Assembly (NCBI GenBank): GCA_020200095.1
Contig: JAIVJJ010000015.1
Span: forward strand, 1 to 44,743
DNA: 44,743 bases
DNA from: Acidobacteriota bacterium
Lineage (GTDB): Bacteria; Acidobacteriota; Blastocatellia; Pyrinomonadales; Pyrinomonadaceae
Direction of reading: 5' to 3'
Numbering within the stretch: position 1 is the stretch's first letter; the number at the start of each line of letters is the position of its first letter. Below, in pieces: positions 26,139 to 34,546 of the stretch. The translations under genes and the position numbers were made by a program. The notes beneath the pieces are model-generated. The model was not told the origin of the DNA, made no database searches, and worked only from the letters and a program-made list of their open reading frames with translations.

Positions 26139-27259
26139 ATGAAAAAATATTCGTCAGTTCGCTGCTCATCGGTGCACTTTTTGCAGGCACAATCACAACC
26201 GCGCTTGTTTTTTTATCAACAACACTAGCAGGGCAGACTCTAGAGAAACAGCAGCCTGTCCAAACTCTTGGTGATTTCAACCCTATTGAAGCCCAAGAAG
26301 CGATTGAAAACTTGGCTAAACTACTGGAGGAAAATTTTATCTATCCAAAGATCGGTAAATCCTATGCGAACATGCTGCTTTCTAAAATGACGAGCGGTGC
26401 TTATTCAAAATTCGGGAGCGCCGAGGAATTCGCTAAGGTAGTCACTGCCGATCTGCAGTCAATTCATCCTGAAGGGCACTTGAAACTTTTTCCACCTAGC
26501 ACGCCGACTTCAGTCAATTCAGCTGCTGAAAATGTCAATCCGATACGCGGAATTGGTAAAGCCGGGTGGCTCGCTCCGAGAGTGGCTTATATGAGCATAC
26601 ACGGCTTTACTGGCGCACCCGAAGAGATAACCAGACTTCGGAAGATTCTTAACGATTTCTCTACAGCAAAGATTTTGATCATCGACGGGCGCTTTTATGA
26701 CGGGGGCGGACTTCGCGAAACTGACCTTATGTTTTCCTATTTCTTCGATAAACCAACGACAATCATTCAGATGGATACGCGCCTCGACGTAGAACAGCGG
26801 GGCGGCAGCTTCCTGATCGAAAGCGAAACGCTGAAGAGGATTGCCGCTCCCGAAGGAATCGTTCGCCGAGAGCAGGTGGCAATTCCGTCGGAAAAAAAAA
26901 CTAATCTTATGAAAGCTCAAATTTTCCTCCTGACTTCCAAGAAAACAGCATCCGGGGGCGAGCATTTCTCTCTAGCCATGAAGCGCACCGGTCGGGCAAC
27001 GCTTATCGGAGAGAAAACAGCCGGAGCGGGACATTTTGGCAGAACTAGGGATCTAGGCGGCGGTTATCGAGCCTTCATACCAATCGGTCGCCCCTTTGAC
27101 CCCGATACGGGCAAAGGCTGGGAGCAAACGGGCGTGGAGCCACACATTAAGGTTCCTGCTGAAAAAGCACTTGATGAGGCGCTTCGGCGTGCCAGAGTCA
27201 ATCCGTCAGCCGCGAGGAACGCATTGAAATCTTTCAAGATAGACCAATCACCACATTGA
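26139..27259 (+). CDS. Secreted S41-family peptidase, signal peptide frame broken
   Basis: The catalytic domain is related to C-terminal processing proteases (tricorn/IRBP type). Key pieces are PRVAYMSIHGF, ILIIDGRFYDGGG (oxyanion region), and SKKTASGGEHFSLAMKRTGR, with the nucleophile Ser in TASGGE, followed by GEKTAGAGHFG. GAGG lies 9 nt before an ATG at 26139, but that frame stops early. The frame one base off encodes FVSSLLIGALFAGTITTALV, a clear signal peptide leading into the enzyme. Restoring one A in the A6 run at 26142-26147 joins them. No PDZ domain is present. A truncated attC-like sequence follows. Confidence 0.8.
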
Positions 27260-27360
27260 GGCTATAAATGCCCTTGCCTATTAATCTCTCAACACCCAAC
27301 GTATGAGTGGTACTTGACTCGCAAACGAAATGGTAGATACGTGAAATAAGTGCGATAATG

Positions 27361-27425
27361 AACGCGCCGCCCAACAAATCAATGGACGTGAGTGCAAAAC
27401 AGCAGCTCTCTTAAAACGATGTGTA
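27361..27425 (+). other. Left half of an attC-like site
   Basis: GCGCCGCCCAACAAATCAAT followed by GGACGTGAGTGCAAAACAGC and a CTCTYWWAAAACG tail matches the left half of the attC-like site at 41987. GCCCAAC fits the R'' core RYYYAAC. The right half is absent: repeat copy C follows instead. Confidence 0.45.
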
Positions 27426-27461
27426 GTAAATTCTAAGCTGGATGCAATAAAAAGCCGCCCC

Positions 27462-27740
27462 ACACAATAAAAACGCGCCACAGGTCGAATAAACGTACAT
27501 GAGGCACATAAAATTTACGAATTTTATTGACTTGTTTTCGGAAACAGGTGTATAAAACTCGGTATTTGAAAAGTTATACTTTTTAGTCCAAGAAATGTAT
27601 GCTGCTTCTGTTTTGACGGCTAAAACGTTCCAGCTAGATGGCGGGGCGTATTTGGTTAAGCAGTTGAGACATTATGCAGCAAATTGTACCTATGCGCGGG
27701 TTTATGCCGTAACGCGAGCGGTATAATAAGTTATGCGCCA
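27462..27740 (+). repeat. Promoter-bearing intergenic repeat, copy C
   Basis: Full-length copy, from CACAATAAAAACGCGCCACA to GTTATGC (27730-27736). It keeps the promoter, CTGCTT/AAGCAG words, GCAAATTGTACCTATGCGCG, and a terminal hairpin TTATGCCG/CGGTATAA. The MerB-like gene starts 24 nt after it, so the repeat supplies its promoter. Confidence 0.82.
27527..27556 (+). promoter_or_regulatory. Promoter in repeat copy C, upstream of the MerB-like gene
   Basis: TTGACT (27527-27532), 18-nt spacer, TATAAA (27551-27556). It would give a leader of about 200 nt containing the structured part of the repeat. Confidence 0.6.
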
Positions 27741-27763
27741 GGTGTTATAATAGGTGATAGACT

Positions 27764-28453
27764 ATGGATGCTGAACAAGAGAAAGTAGCTTTGGATAAAG
27801 AAATCCGCTATCACGTCTACGATTATGTTATGCGTGAAGGAGTACCTCCAACCATAACAGAAACATCGTCTGCTCTGGCACGCTCGCCGGATGAGGTTAG
27901 AACTTCCTTTCAGCGTCTTGCTGATGAACACATCTTTGTCTTGCAGAAAGGTAATGGTGAGATTCTGATGGCGAACCCATTCTCAGCCGTGCCAACGCCT
28001 TTCATTGTTAAAGTGAGGAACCAGTCTTACTATGGTAATTGCATTTGGGATGCTATGGGCATACCTGCAATGCTGAAGCAGGATGCCACTATAGAGGCTT
28101 CATGTGGCTGTTGTAGCACAGCAATGAGTTTGAAGGTTACGAACGGTTCGCTTGAAGAGGCGCGTGGGTTAGCGCATTTTGCCATTCCTGCGGCACATTG
28201 GTGGGATGACATAGTTTTCAATTGAAAGACGATGCTACTCTTCTGGTCAGAAGAGCATGTTGAGAAGTGGTGTCAGGACTGGAATCTGCCGCGAGGTGAG
28301 ATTATCCCTTTGGACAAGTGCAATCGGTTGGCGCAGGCATGGTACAGCCCTGACCGCAGAGAGCCGGAATGGCGAAGGCGAAGCGTTGACGAAGCAGAAG
28401 CATTATTCTCTGAACTTGGCTTTACATCACCATTCTGGCGGTTGCCGCGCTGA
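27764..28453 (+). CDS. Organomercurial-lyase (MerB)-like protein, candidate selenoprotein
   Basis: MerB cleaves carbon-mercury bonds using Cys96, Asp99 and Cys159. This frame encodes an N-terminal winged-helix part (about 15-70), then YGNCIWDAMGIPAM with Cys93 and Asp96 in the same Cys-x2-Asp spacing, and ASCGCCSTAMSLKV. At codon 154 (28223-28225) there is TGA, followed in frame by KTMLLFWSEEHVEKWC and a MerB-like C-terminus ending 28453. Codon 154 falls 61 residues after Cys93, close to the 63 between the MerB catalytic cysteines, and aligns without gaps with Cys159. A SECIS-like hairpin starts a few bases downstream. Read through, the protein has 229 residues, as MerB homologues do. The alternative is a nonsense mutation in a Cys codon. 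No merR, merT or merA is nearby. Confidence 0.75.
28226..28258 (+). promoter_or_regulatory. SECIS-like stem-loop after the in-frame TGA
   Basis: CTCTTCT (28238-28244) pairs perfectly with AGAAGAG (28249-28255) around a GGTC loop, and ATG (28232-28234) can pair with CAT (28256-28258) across a 3-nt bulge. The loop begins 19 nt after the TGA. In E. coli fdhF the GGUC-bearing loop sits at nearly the same distance from its UGA (18 nt, from memory). It lies inside coding sequence, as bacterial SECIS elements do. Confidence 0.6.
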
Positions 28454-28661
28454 AGATGCATAACAGGTCGTGATACAAGCAAAAGAATCGGCGTATGATT
28501 GTTTGTGACACTTTTCGGAGGTCGCAAGCAAAGAAATGGGGTGAGGGTCGGCAATGAATTTGGGTCAACTCCTTTAAGAGCCAAACCCGTCTGAGCAGTG
28601 GTGATTAAATATTCGCCTTCATCCGTATCACAGAATGGAACAATAGATTCCGAATAGGAGT

Positions 28662-29003
28662 GTGGAAGAACACCGAACAATTTCTTGTTCGGAGTCGCCG
28701 CAAACAGAAAACGTACCGCACGGCGGTAAGCGGCGAGGCAAACAGCAAATTGCGGAATTTATGTCACTGGTCGGTGAAAACCTTGAAAATTTACATTTCG
28801 AGCCGCGCAAAATTGTCGCGCAAGGAGACACAACCGTCGTGCTGGGTGATTACCGCTGGCGCGTCAAAATGACAGGTAAGGAATTCACGTCTGATTTTGT
28901 TCACGTCAACACTTTCAACGACGAAGGCAAAATGACGAGCTTCAAAGAATATCTTGACACTGCCACCGCCCGCGACGCTTACACAGCAGCTAAAGCTTCG
29001 TAA
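28662..29003 (+). pseudogene. SnoaL-like (NTF2-fold) protein lacking its N-terminus
   Basis: Residues from about ENVPHGGKRRGKQQIAEF to the end match the intact SnoaL-like gene at 38335 (ENVPLNGKFSGRENLAAF, then FEPxxFIAQGG). The C-terminal pattern is KIVAQGDTTVVLGDYRW and KMTSFKEYLDTATARDAY. The first 35 or so residues of the fold (MNEQENTKLARQMYETF in the paralogue) have no counterpart: the sequence before 28680 is unrelated. The apparent start MEEHRTISC is therefore probably not real. The gene lost its 5' end where the preceding cassette region begins. The 200 bases before it contain GCATAAC just after the MerB-like stop, a possible attC core, and otherwise nothing recognisable. Confidence 0.65.
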
Positions 29004-29035
29004 AAGTTAATACAAGTGAACAGGCTAAACAAAAT

Positions 29036-31889
29036 ATGGCATTTCTTTACCTCCAAAGAAAAAACTTGGTTTATTTTAAGCGGAAAATTCTTTGGATTTG
29101 CCGATTGTTATCGTTTTGCCTGATTTTTCTTTTCGTTTCTCCAATTTTTCCGCAATATAGATTTGAAAATTGGTCAACCGAACAAGGTTTGCCTTACAAA
29201 ACGGTAAGAGGGGTTTTACAAACCAGTGACGGTTATCTCTGGGCGGCAACATCCGACGGTTTGGCGCGTTTTGACGGCGTGCGTTTTACGGTCTTTAATA
29301 CGGCAAACTCGCCGGGACTGAAAACAAATCGCTTGGATAATCTGGCGGAAACTTTGGACGGAAGCCTTTGGCTCAGCGGAGAAGAGGGACTTTTGTTCCG
29401 TTTTCGCGACGGAGCGTTTTCTTTTCTTTCGACTGCCGAAGGCTTGCCCAGCGACGTTATTTTTTCCATTTACGCCGACCGAAGGGTAAATCGTTTGACG
29501 ATTTTGACGCAGCGTGGAATCGCCGTCTGGCAGGACGAAAAAATTGTTTCGGTCGAACATTTTCTCGAACCGCTTCGCCCCTTCACTGCGCTGCTCGACA
29601 ACACGGGCGCATACTGCGTCAAAGAAAAAAATGTTTTGCGGCGACGGACGGCTGCCGGCATTGACGAATACAAACTGCCAGAAGATTTGTCCGAAACTGA
29701 CCTGACAGCAGTTTACGAAGATCGTGCGGGCGCAGTTTGGATCGGCGTGCTTCATCCTCCGCTTCCGAGCAAAGCCAAGCTTTACGTTTTCAAAAACGAC
29801 CGGATTTCGGTTTTCGACGAACGCGACGGTCTCCCAAACGCTTTCATTCAAAAGATTTTGGAAGACCACGAAGGCAGCCTGTGGGTTGCCACTGGGCAAT
29901 TTGAGGAAGGCGGGCTGGTCAAAATTGAAAACGGAAAATTGCGCTCTCTCTCTAAAGGGGAGGGCTTTAACGGCACTGGAGTTCTCGATCTGACCGAAGA
30001 CAGCGAGGGCGCGCTTTGGGCTGGAATTTCCGACAGCGGTTTGACACGAATAACGCCACGCTTTATCACGAATTTTACCAGCGATAAGAATGGATTGTCT
30101 TCCGACAATATTTATCCGCTCTATGAAGACCCAAACGGCGAAATCTGGTCGGGTTCGTGGCGTTACGGTAAGGAATTAAACGGCGGTATAGACAAATTTG
30201 AGGACGGCGTTTTTAAGCATTTTGCCAGAGAAAATCAGATAACTTCGCTTTCTCCAACCTCTCTTTTCAAAGACCGCGAAGGAAATTTATGGATTGGCGC
30301 CTACGCCGGTTTGACGAAGTACAAGGACGGAAAATTTACCAGGTACACGAAAGAAACGGGCTTCATGCCGGAACATATCAGCGCAATTACGCAAACCCGC
30401 GACGGAACGCTTTGGTTTGGAGCTTTGCAGGGTTTAACGCGCTTGCAGGACAATCAATTTACAGAATTTACAACTGCCGGCGGTCTGCCGCACAACGATA
30501 CGAGAAATCTATATGAGGCTCGCGACGGAACGCTCTGGATTGCCACAATGGGCGGCTTGGGCAGTTACAAGGACGGAAGATTTACAAACTATACCGAATT
30601 TCCTGCCGTGGAGGTTCGTTCGATTTACGAGGATGCGGACGGCGCGCTTTGGTTTGGAACTTACGATGCGGGCGTTTTCCGTTTTCGAAACGGCGAGTTC
30701 AAAGCAATCACGATTAAAGACGGGCTGTTTGATCAGGGAGCGTTTCAAATTCTCGAAGACGATTTCGGACGATTTTGGATTAGCTCGAATCGCGGCATCT
30801 ATCGGGTCAGCCGCCAGCAGTTGAACGATTTCGCTGATAGGAAAATACAGACAGTGACGAGCGTCGCCCACGGTGTCAAAGACGGCATGGTGGACGCGGA
30901 ATGCAACGGCGGGCGTCGAAATCAAATACACGGGTTTGAGTTTTAACAACCCGGAACAAATTAAGTTCATATACAAGCTCGAAGGTTTGGATGAAAATTG
31001 GGTTGACGCGGGAACGCGCCGCCGTGCCTTCTTTACGCATCTTCCGCCGGGCGAATATGCGTTTAGAGTTTCCGCTGCCAATGTTGACGGCGTTTGGAAT
31101 GAAAGGGGTGCCAGCTTGAAAATCATGGTCAAACCGCCCTTTTACCGGACATACTGGTTTTTAAGCCTGAGCATTTTAACTTGTGCCGGAATTTTGTTTT
31201 TCCTCTACAGACGCCGGGTCAAAAATCTCGAACAAAGACGCGCCGCGCAGGAAGAATTTTCGCGCAAACTACTCGAATCTCAGGAACAGGAACGCCAGCG
31301 CATCGCGGGCGAACTGCACGACAGCTTGGGACAGAATTTATTAGTTATCAAAAATTGGGCGTTAATTGGCATGAAAAACGGCGCGGATTCAAGTCAGCAG
31401 CTCACCGAAATTTCCGAAACGGCTTCCGTTGCGATTAATGAAGTGCGCGAAATTGCTTATAATCTGCGCCCGTATCACCTGAACGAACTCGGGCTGACAA
31501 AAGCTGTCGAATCAATGCTTGAACGGGTGGCGAAATCTTCGACGATTAATTTCGTTTGGGAAATTGATTTGATTGACGGGTTTTGCGCGCGAGAGTCGGA
31601 GATAAACTTTTATCGCATTGTGCAGGAATGCTTGAACAACATTATCAAGCATTCCGGAGCCTCGGAAGCGGGCGTCAAAATCCGTCGGAGCGAAAACGAA
31701 GGTGTGACACTGTTGGTTTGGGACAACGGCAAAGGCTTTGATACTAACTCGATGGCTTTGAAACGCGCCAGCCAGAGCGGTTTCGGCATGGCTGGAATCA
31801 GCGAACGTGCACGAATTTTAGGCGGGAAAATTGTGATAAATTCGACTCCCAATGAAGGAACAACCGTCAAATTAACTTTTGTATGTTGA
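29036..31889 (+). pseudogene. Beta-propeller sensor histidine kinase with internal deletion
   Basis: The first frame (29036-30946) starts with a signal sequence, then WSTEQGLPYKTVRGVLQTSD and about ten Reg_prop propeller blades (DGTLWFGALQGLTR type) up to DGMVDAECNGG. In intact relatives about 70 residues and the start of the Y_Y_Y domain follow. Here the sequence jumps to VEIKYTGLSFNNPEQIKF in another frame, about position 30915. From there the Y_Y_Y domain, a transmembrane helix, the HisKA_3 box ERQRIAGELHDSLGQ and a HATPase (DNGKGFD, GFGMAGISERA) run to 31889. The next gene overlaps by 7 nt. The deletion also shifts the frame, so no full kinase can be made. Confidence 0.8.
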
Positions 31890-32542
31890 ATGAAATAAAA
31901 ATTCTGATAGTTGACGACCACCCGATTTTTCGGCGTGGGCTGCGACAGGTCATCGAAGCGGACGCGAAATTAAAAGTCGTTGCCGAAACCGAAAACGGTG
32001 TCAGAGCATTGGAGTTGATTGAAAATTTGAAACCTGCAGTCGTCGTCGCCGACATCGATATGCCGCAAATGGGCGGGCTCGAACTCGCTCGAAAAATTCA
32101 AGATAAAAATCTGGAAACAGCTCTCGTTTTTCTGACGATGCATAATGATGAAACGATGTTCAATGCGGCGATGGACTTACACGTTCAAGGTTATGTTCTC
32201 AAAGACAACGCCGTCAGCGACATTACCGACTGCATTAAGGCTGTCGCGGCGGGAAAACATTACATCACAGCGTCGCTTTCGGAATATCTTCTTAAGCGAA
32301 GCCGCAAAACCGCCGACTTTAAAGAACAAACCAGTGGTTTAAACGTATTGACCAAAACCGAGCGCCGCGTTCTGCAATTGATTGCCGAAGAAAAAACAAG
32401 CAAGGAAATAGGCAAAATTCTCTTCATCCACCCGCGCACGGTCGATAATCACCGCACAAACATCTGCCAAAAATTAGACATTCACGGCACAAACGCGCTC
32501 CTGCGTTTTGCGCTGACGCACAAATCAGAGCTTGCCGGATAA
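31883..32542 (+). CDS. NarL/FixJ-type response regulator
   Basis: A 219-residue two-domain regulator. The receiver (about 5-120) has the acidic pair D11-D12, phosphoacceptor Asp57 in ADIDMPQMGG, and the conserved Lys in YVLKDNA. The C-terminal LuxR-type helix-turn-helix (about 150-215) reads LTKTERRVLQLIAEEKTSKE, then IHPRTVDNHRTNICQKL. Its start overlaps the kinase stop by 7 nt, so the two were translationally coupled partners. With the kinase broken, its phosphorylation source is uncertain. Two palindromes follow its stop. Confidence 0.92.
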   Translation: MLNEIKILIVDDHPIFRRGLRQVIEADAKLKVVAETENGVRALELIENLKPAVVVADIDMPQMGGLELARKIQDKNLETALVFLTMHNDETMFNAAMDLHVQGYVLKDNAVSDITDCIKAVAAGKHYITASLSEYLLKRSRKTADFKEQTSGLNVLTKTERRVLQLIAEEKTSKEIGKILFIHPRTVDNHRTNICQKLDIHGTNALLRFALTHKSELAG

Positions 32543-32558
32543 ATTTTGGTTCTGATTT

Positions 32559-32595
32559 TGTGTGAAAACACACAGAAAAATGTGTGACTTCACAC
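32559..32595. repeat. Two adjacent TGTGTG palindromes
   Basis: TGTGTGAAAACACACA (32559-32574) and GTGTGACTTCACAC (32582-32595) are both perfect inverted repeats, 17-57 nt after the response regulator stop. A third half-site, TGTGTG, follows at about 32604. They may be regulator binding sites or a transcript end. Confidence 0.55.
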
Positions 32596-32698
32596 GATTG
32601 AATTGTGTGTTCGACTCTATTCACAAACCCGACGATTCAAATTACCCTTTCTCTATCGTTTAGTTCACCACTAACTATCCAATCGAAATGAAGAAATG

Positions 32699-32723
32699 AA
32701 ACACATCAAGAGAAGTGTTTTTT
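32699..32723 (+). terminator. Weak intrinsic terminator
   Basis: AAACAC (32699-32704) pairs with GTGTTT (32715-32720) followed by TTT. Possible end of the response regulator transcript. Confidence 0.4.
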
Positions 32724-32824
32724 ACTGGTCATAATTTTGTTGCACGACTAGGCGCTGAAGGATGAACATTCAAACCCGTCACGTTTCAAGTCGCAACTCC
32801 AAACGCTTAGTAACCGGGATTTTT

Positions 32825-33046
32825 ATGAAACTGCTCATTGTGGAAGACAATCTGAAAATACGCCGGATGATTAAATCAATCGTCTGCGGAATAGCCGACC
32901 GGATAGACGAATGTGAAGACGGTGATGAAGATAATCGTGACAAATTACAATGACGATTATTTTAGGGAATCGGCGCGTGAAGCGGGCGCGGTTGACTACA
33001 TTTTGAAGGAAAACCTGTTCGACATTCTGCCGATTATTCAGCAGTA
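32825..33046 (+). pseudogene. Response-regulator receiver domain with internal deletion
   Basis: MKLLIVEDNLKIRRMIKSIV and IDECEDGDE form the first half of a receiver domain. About position 32930 the frame changes and the sequence resumes as IVTNYNDDYFRESAREAGAV, then DYILKENLFDILPIIQQ to TAA 33044-33046, the last third of a receiver. About 40 residues, including the phosphoacceptor Asp, are missing between them. The gene is therefore dead as a phosphorelay protein. This is the second two-component gene in a row with an internal deletion. The 280 bases after it contain nothing recognisable. Confidence 0.75.
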
Positions 33047-33324
33047 AAAAAAGGATTAGAAAAATAAGAGGAGCGATGACCCTTTTTTGCTCCGAATGTC
33101 GTTTAGACAGGTAGAAGAACAAATTTATAGGAAACATTTCGAGAAGAAGAATTAAGTTTTGATTGACGCGGCAGCCAAATATATCGGGCAAGACCGCACA
33201 ATCAAATAACTTCCCTAATTTTCAACATTCATACAGGCGGGCAAATCGCTTAAACCGAGTGCGGCGAATCGTCCAGACAAAACCCTTGTTGCACTTGGTC
33301 TAAATAGAAAAGGAGATAAAAACT

Positions 33325-33948
33325 ATGAAAAACATCTTTTTAATGTTCGTTGTGACATTTGCCTTTGCCGGATATGCTTTCGGCGAATGCAATCAGGCAG
33401 ACAAAAAGGCTCTCGAAGCGTTTGACCACGCATGGAGCGTCGCAGGCGATAACGGCGACCGCGCCGCTTTGACGAATATCCTCGCCGATGATTTTACGGG
33501 CTTGCCCGCGATGATAAACAAAACGCAGTCTATTGATGGCACGATGCGAGCGTTTGAGCGAAACAAAGCCAATCCGCAGAATAAAGACCAGGTTTCATCT
33601 GACCTTTTTATGATTAGCTGCACGCCAGCAACGGCGACCATCACGCATCGCAACGTGGTGACGACCAAGAACGGCACCGGCGGCAAGAAAGAAACTTTTT
33701 ACAGCCGAAGCGTTCATTTTCTGGAAAAGCGCGGCGGCAAATGGCAGGCAGTCAGCAGCGCGAATCACAGTCTCGATGATTACGGCGTTCTGATGTATAT
33801 GGAACATGATTGGAGCAATGCTTATCATACTAAAGGACGCGACGAAAAAGGTCAGCCGTTTGACCGGCGCATCCGCTATACCGACACATACATCAAGCGC
33901 GACGGACACTGGCAAGCCTGGGCGTCGCAGGGGACTCTAATTCCATAA
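33325..33948 (+). CDS. Secreted NTF2/SnoaL-fold protein (DUF4440-like)
   Basis: A 207-residue protein with a signal peptide ending AGYAFGE. The mature part begins with a helix ADKKALEAFDHAWSVA, then LADDFTGLPAMINKTQSIDG, and later THRNVVTTK, FLEKRGGKWQAVSS and YIKRDGHWQAWASQ. This pattern fits two DUF4440-like NTF2 repeats, a fold that binds small molecules or serves as an enzyme scaffold. AAGGAG lies upstream of the ATG. It is the first of three exported small proteins in a row. No catalytic residues can be named. Confidence 0.75.
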   Translation: MKNIFLMFVVTFAFAGYAFGECNQADKKALEAFDHAWSVAGDNGDRAALTNILADDFTGLPAMINKTQSIDGTMRAFERNKANPQNKDQVSSDLFMISCTPATATITHRNVVTTKNGTGGKKETFYSRSVHFLEKRGGKWQAVSSANHSLDDYGVLMYMEHDWSNAYHTKGRDEKGQPFDRRIRYTDTYIKRDGHWQAWASQGTLIP

Positions 33949-34042
33949 ACGTTTTACAAAATCAGGCGGCTATTGCTTTTCGATACTGCAATAGCCTGCT
34001 CACGCCTTTGTCAAAGTATCTTTGAGAAAATAGGAGAAAACT

Positions 34043-34507
34043 ATGAAACGAATTTTATTAACGATGGCGATGATGCTCGCTTTGCCGGCTTTAATTTTGT
34101 GTCAATCGAACGGGAAAAACGCCGATAAAAAAGGCGGCAGCGAACAAGCGGTTCGGCAGACGCTCAACGATCTTGCCGCCGGGCTGGGCAAGAACGACAC
34201 TGCCGTGCTCGACCGCATCTACGCTGACAATTACACCTTTGTCGGCGATACGGGCGAGATTATGACCAAAGCGCAGCGGATCGGCGCGTTTAAGTCGGGC
34301 GATTTGAAATACGAATCAATCAGCCATGAAGTTGTGAGCTTTTACCTTTTTGGAGATACGGCAACGGTAATTACCCGCTTCACGGGCAAAATGGCGTCCG
34401 GCGTAAAGTACTCTGGCGGCAAATTCCTAACCAGCCTGACCTTTGTCAAGCTCAAAGGTCGCTGGCAATTAGTCGCCGCGCATAATACGCGCATCGGCGA
34501 ACGGTAA
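34043..34507 (+). CDS. Secreted DUF4440/NTF2-fold protein
   Basis: A 154-residue protein with signal peptide (MKRILLTMAMMLALPALIL). The DUF4440 pattern is clear: EQAVRQTLNDLAAGLGKND, RIYADNYTFVGDTGEIMTKA, then ATVITRFTG, and TFVKLKGRWQLVAAHNTRI at the end. AGGAG precedes the ATG. It lies between two other exported proteins on the same strand. Function unknown; the fold commonly holds small hydrophobic ligands. Confidence 0.8.
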   Translation: MKRILLTMAMMLALPALILCQSNGKNADKKGGSEQAVRQTLNDLAAGLGKNDTAVLDRIYADNYTFVGDTGEIMTKAQRIGAFKSGDLKYESISHEVVSFYLFGDTATVITRFTGKMASGVKYSGGKFLTSLTFVKLKGRWQLVAAHNTRIGER

Positions 34508-34546
34508 ATATCCCAATTCTAAACAAAAAACAACAGGAGAAAAATT

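Noticed and set aside
18928-28453. Insertion sequence or transposase driving the repeats
   Set aside because: No transposase, integrase or resolvase reading frame is visible anywhere in the window, and the repeats lack terminal inverted repeats with target duplications.
28273-28680. Minus-strand reading frame of 135 codons overlapping the end of the MerB-like gene
   Set aside because: It overlaps well-supported coding sequence on the other strand, has no ribosome site and no recognisable family.
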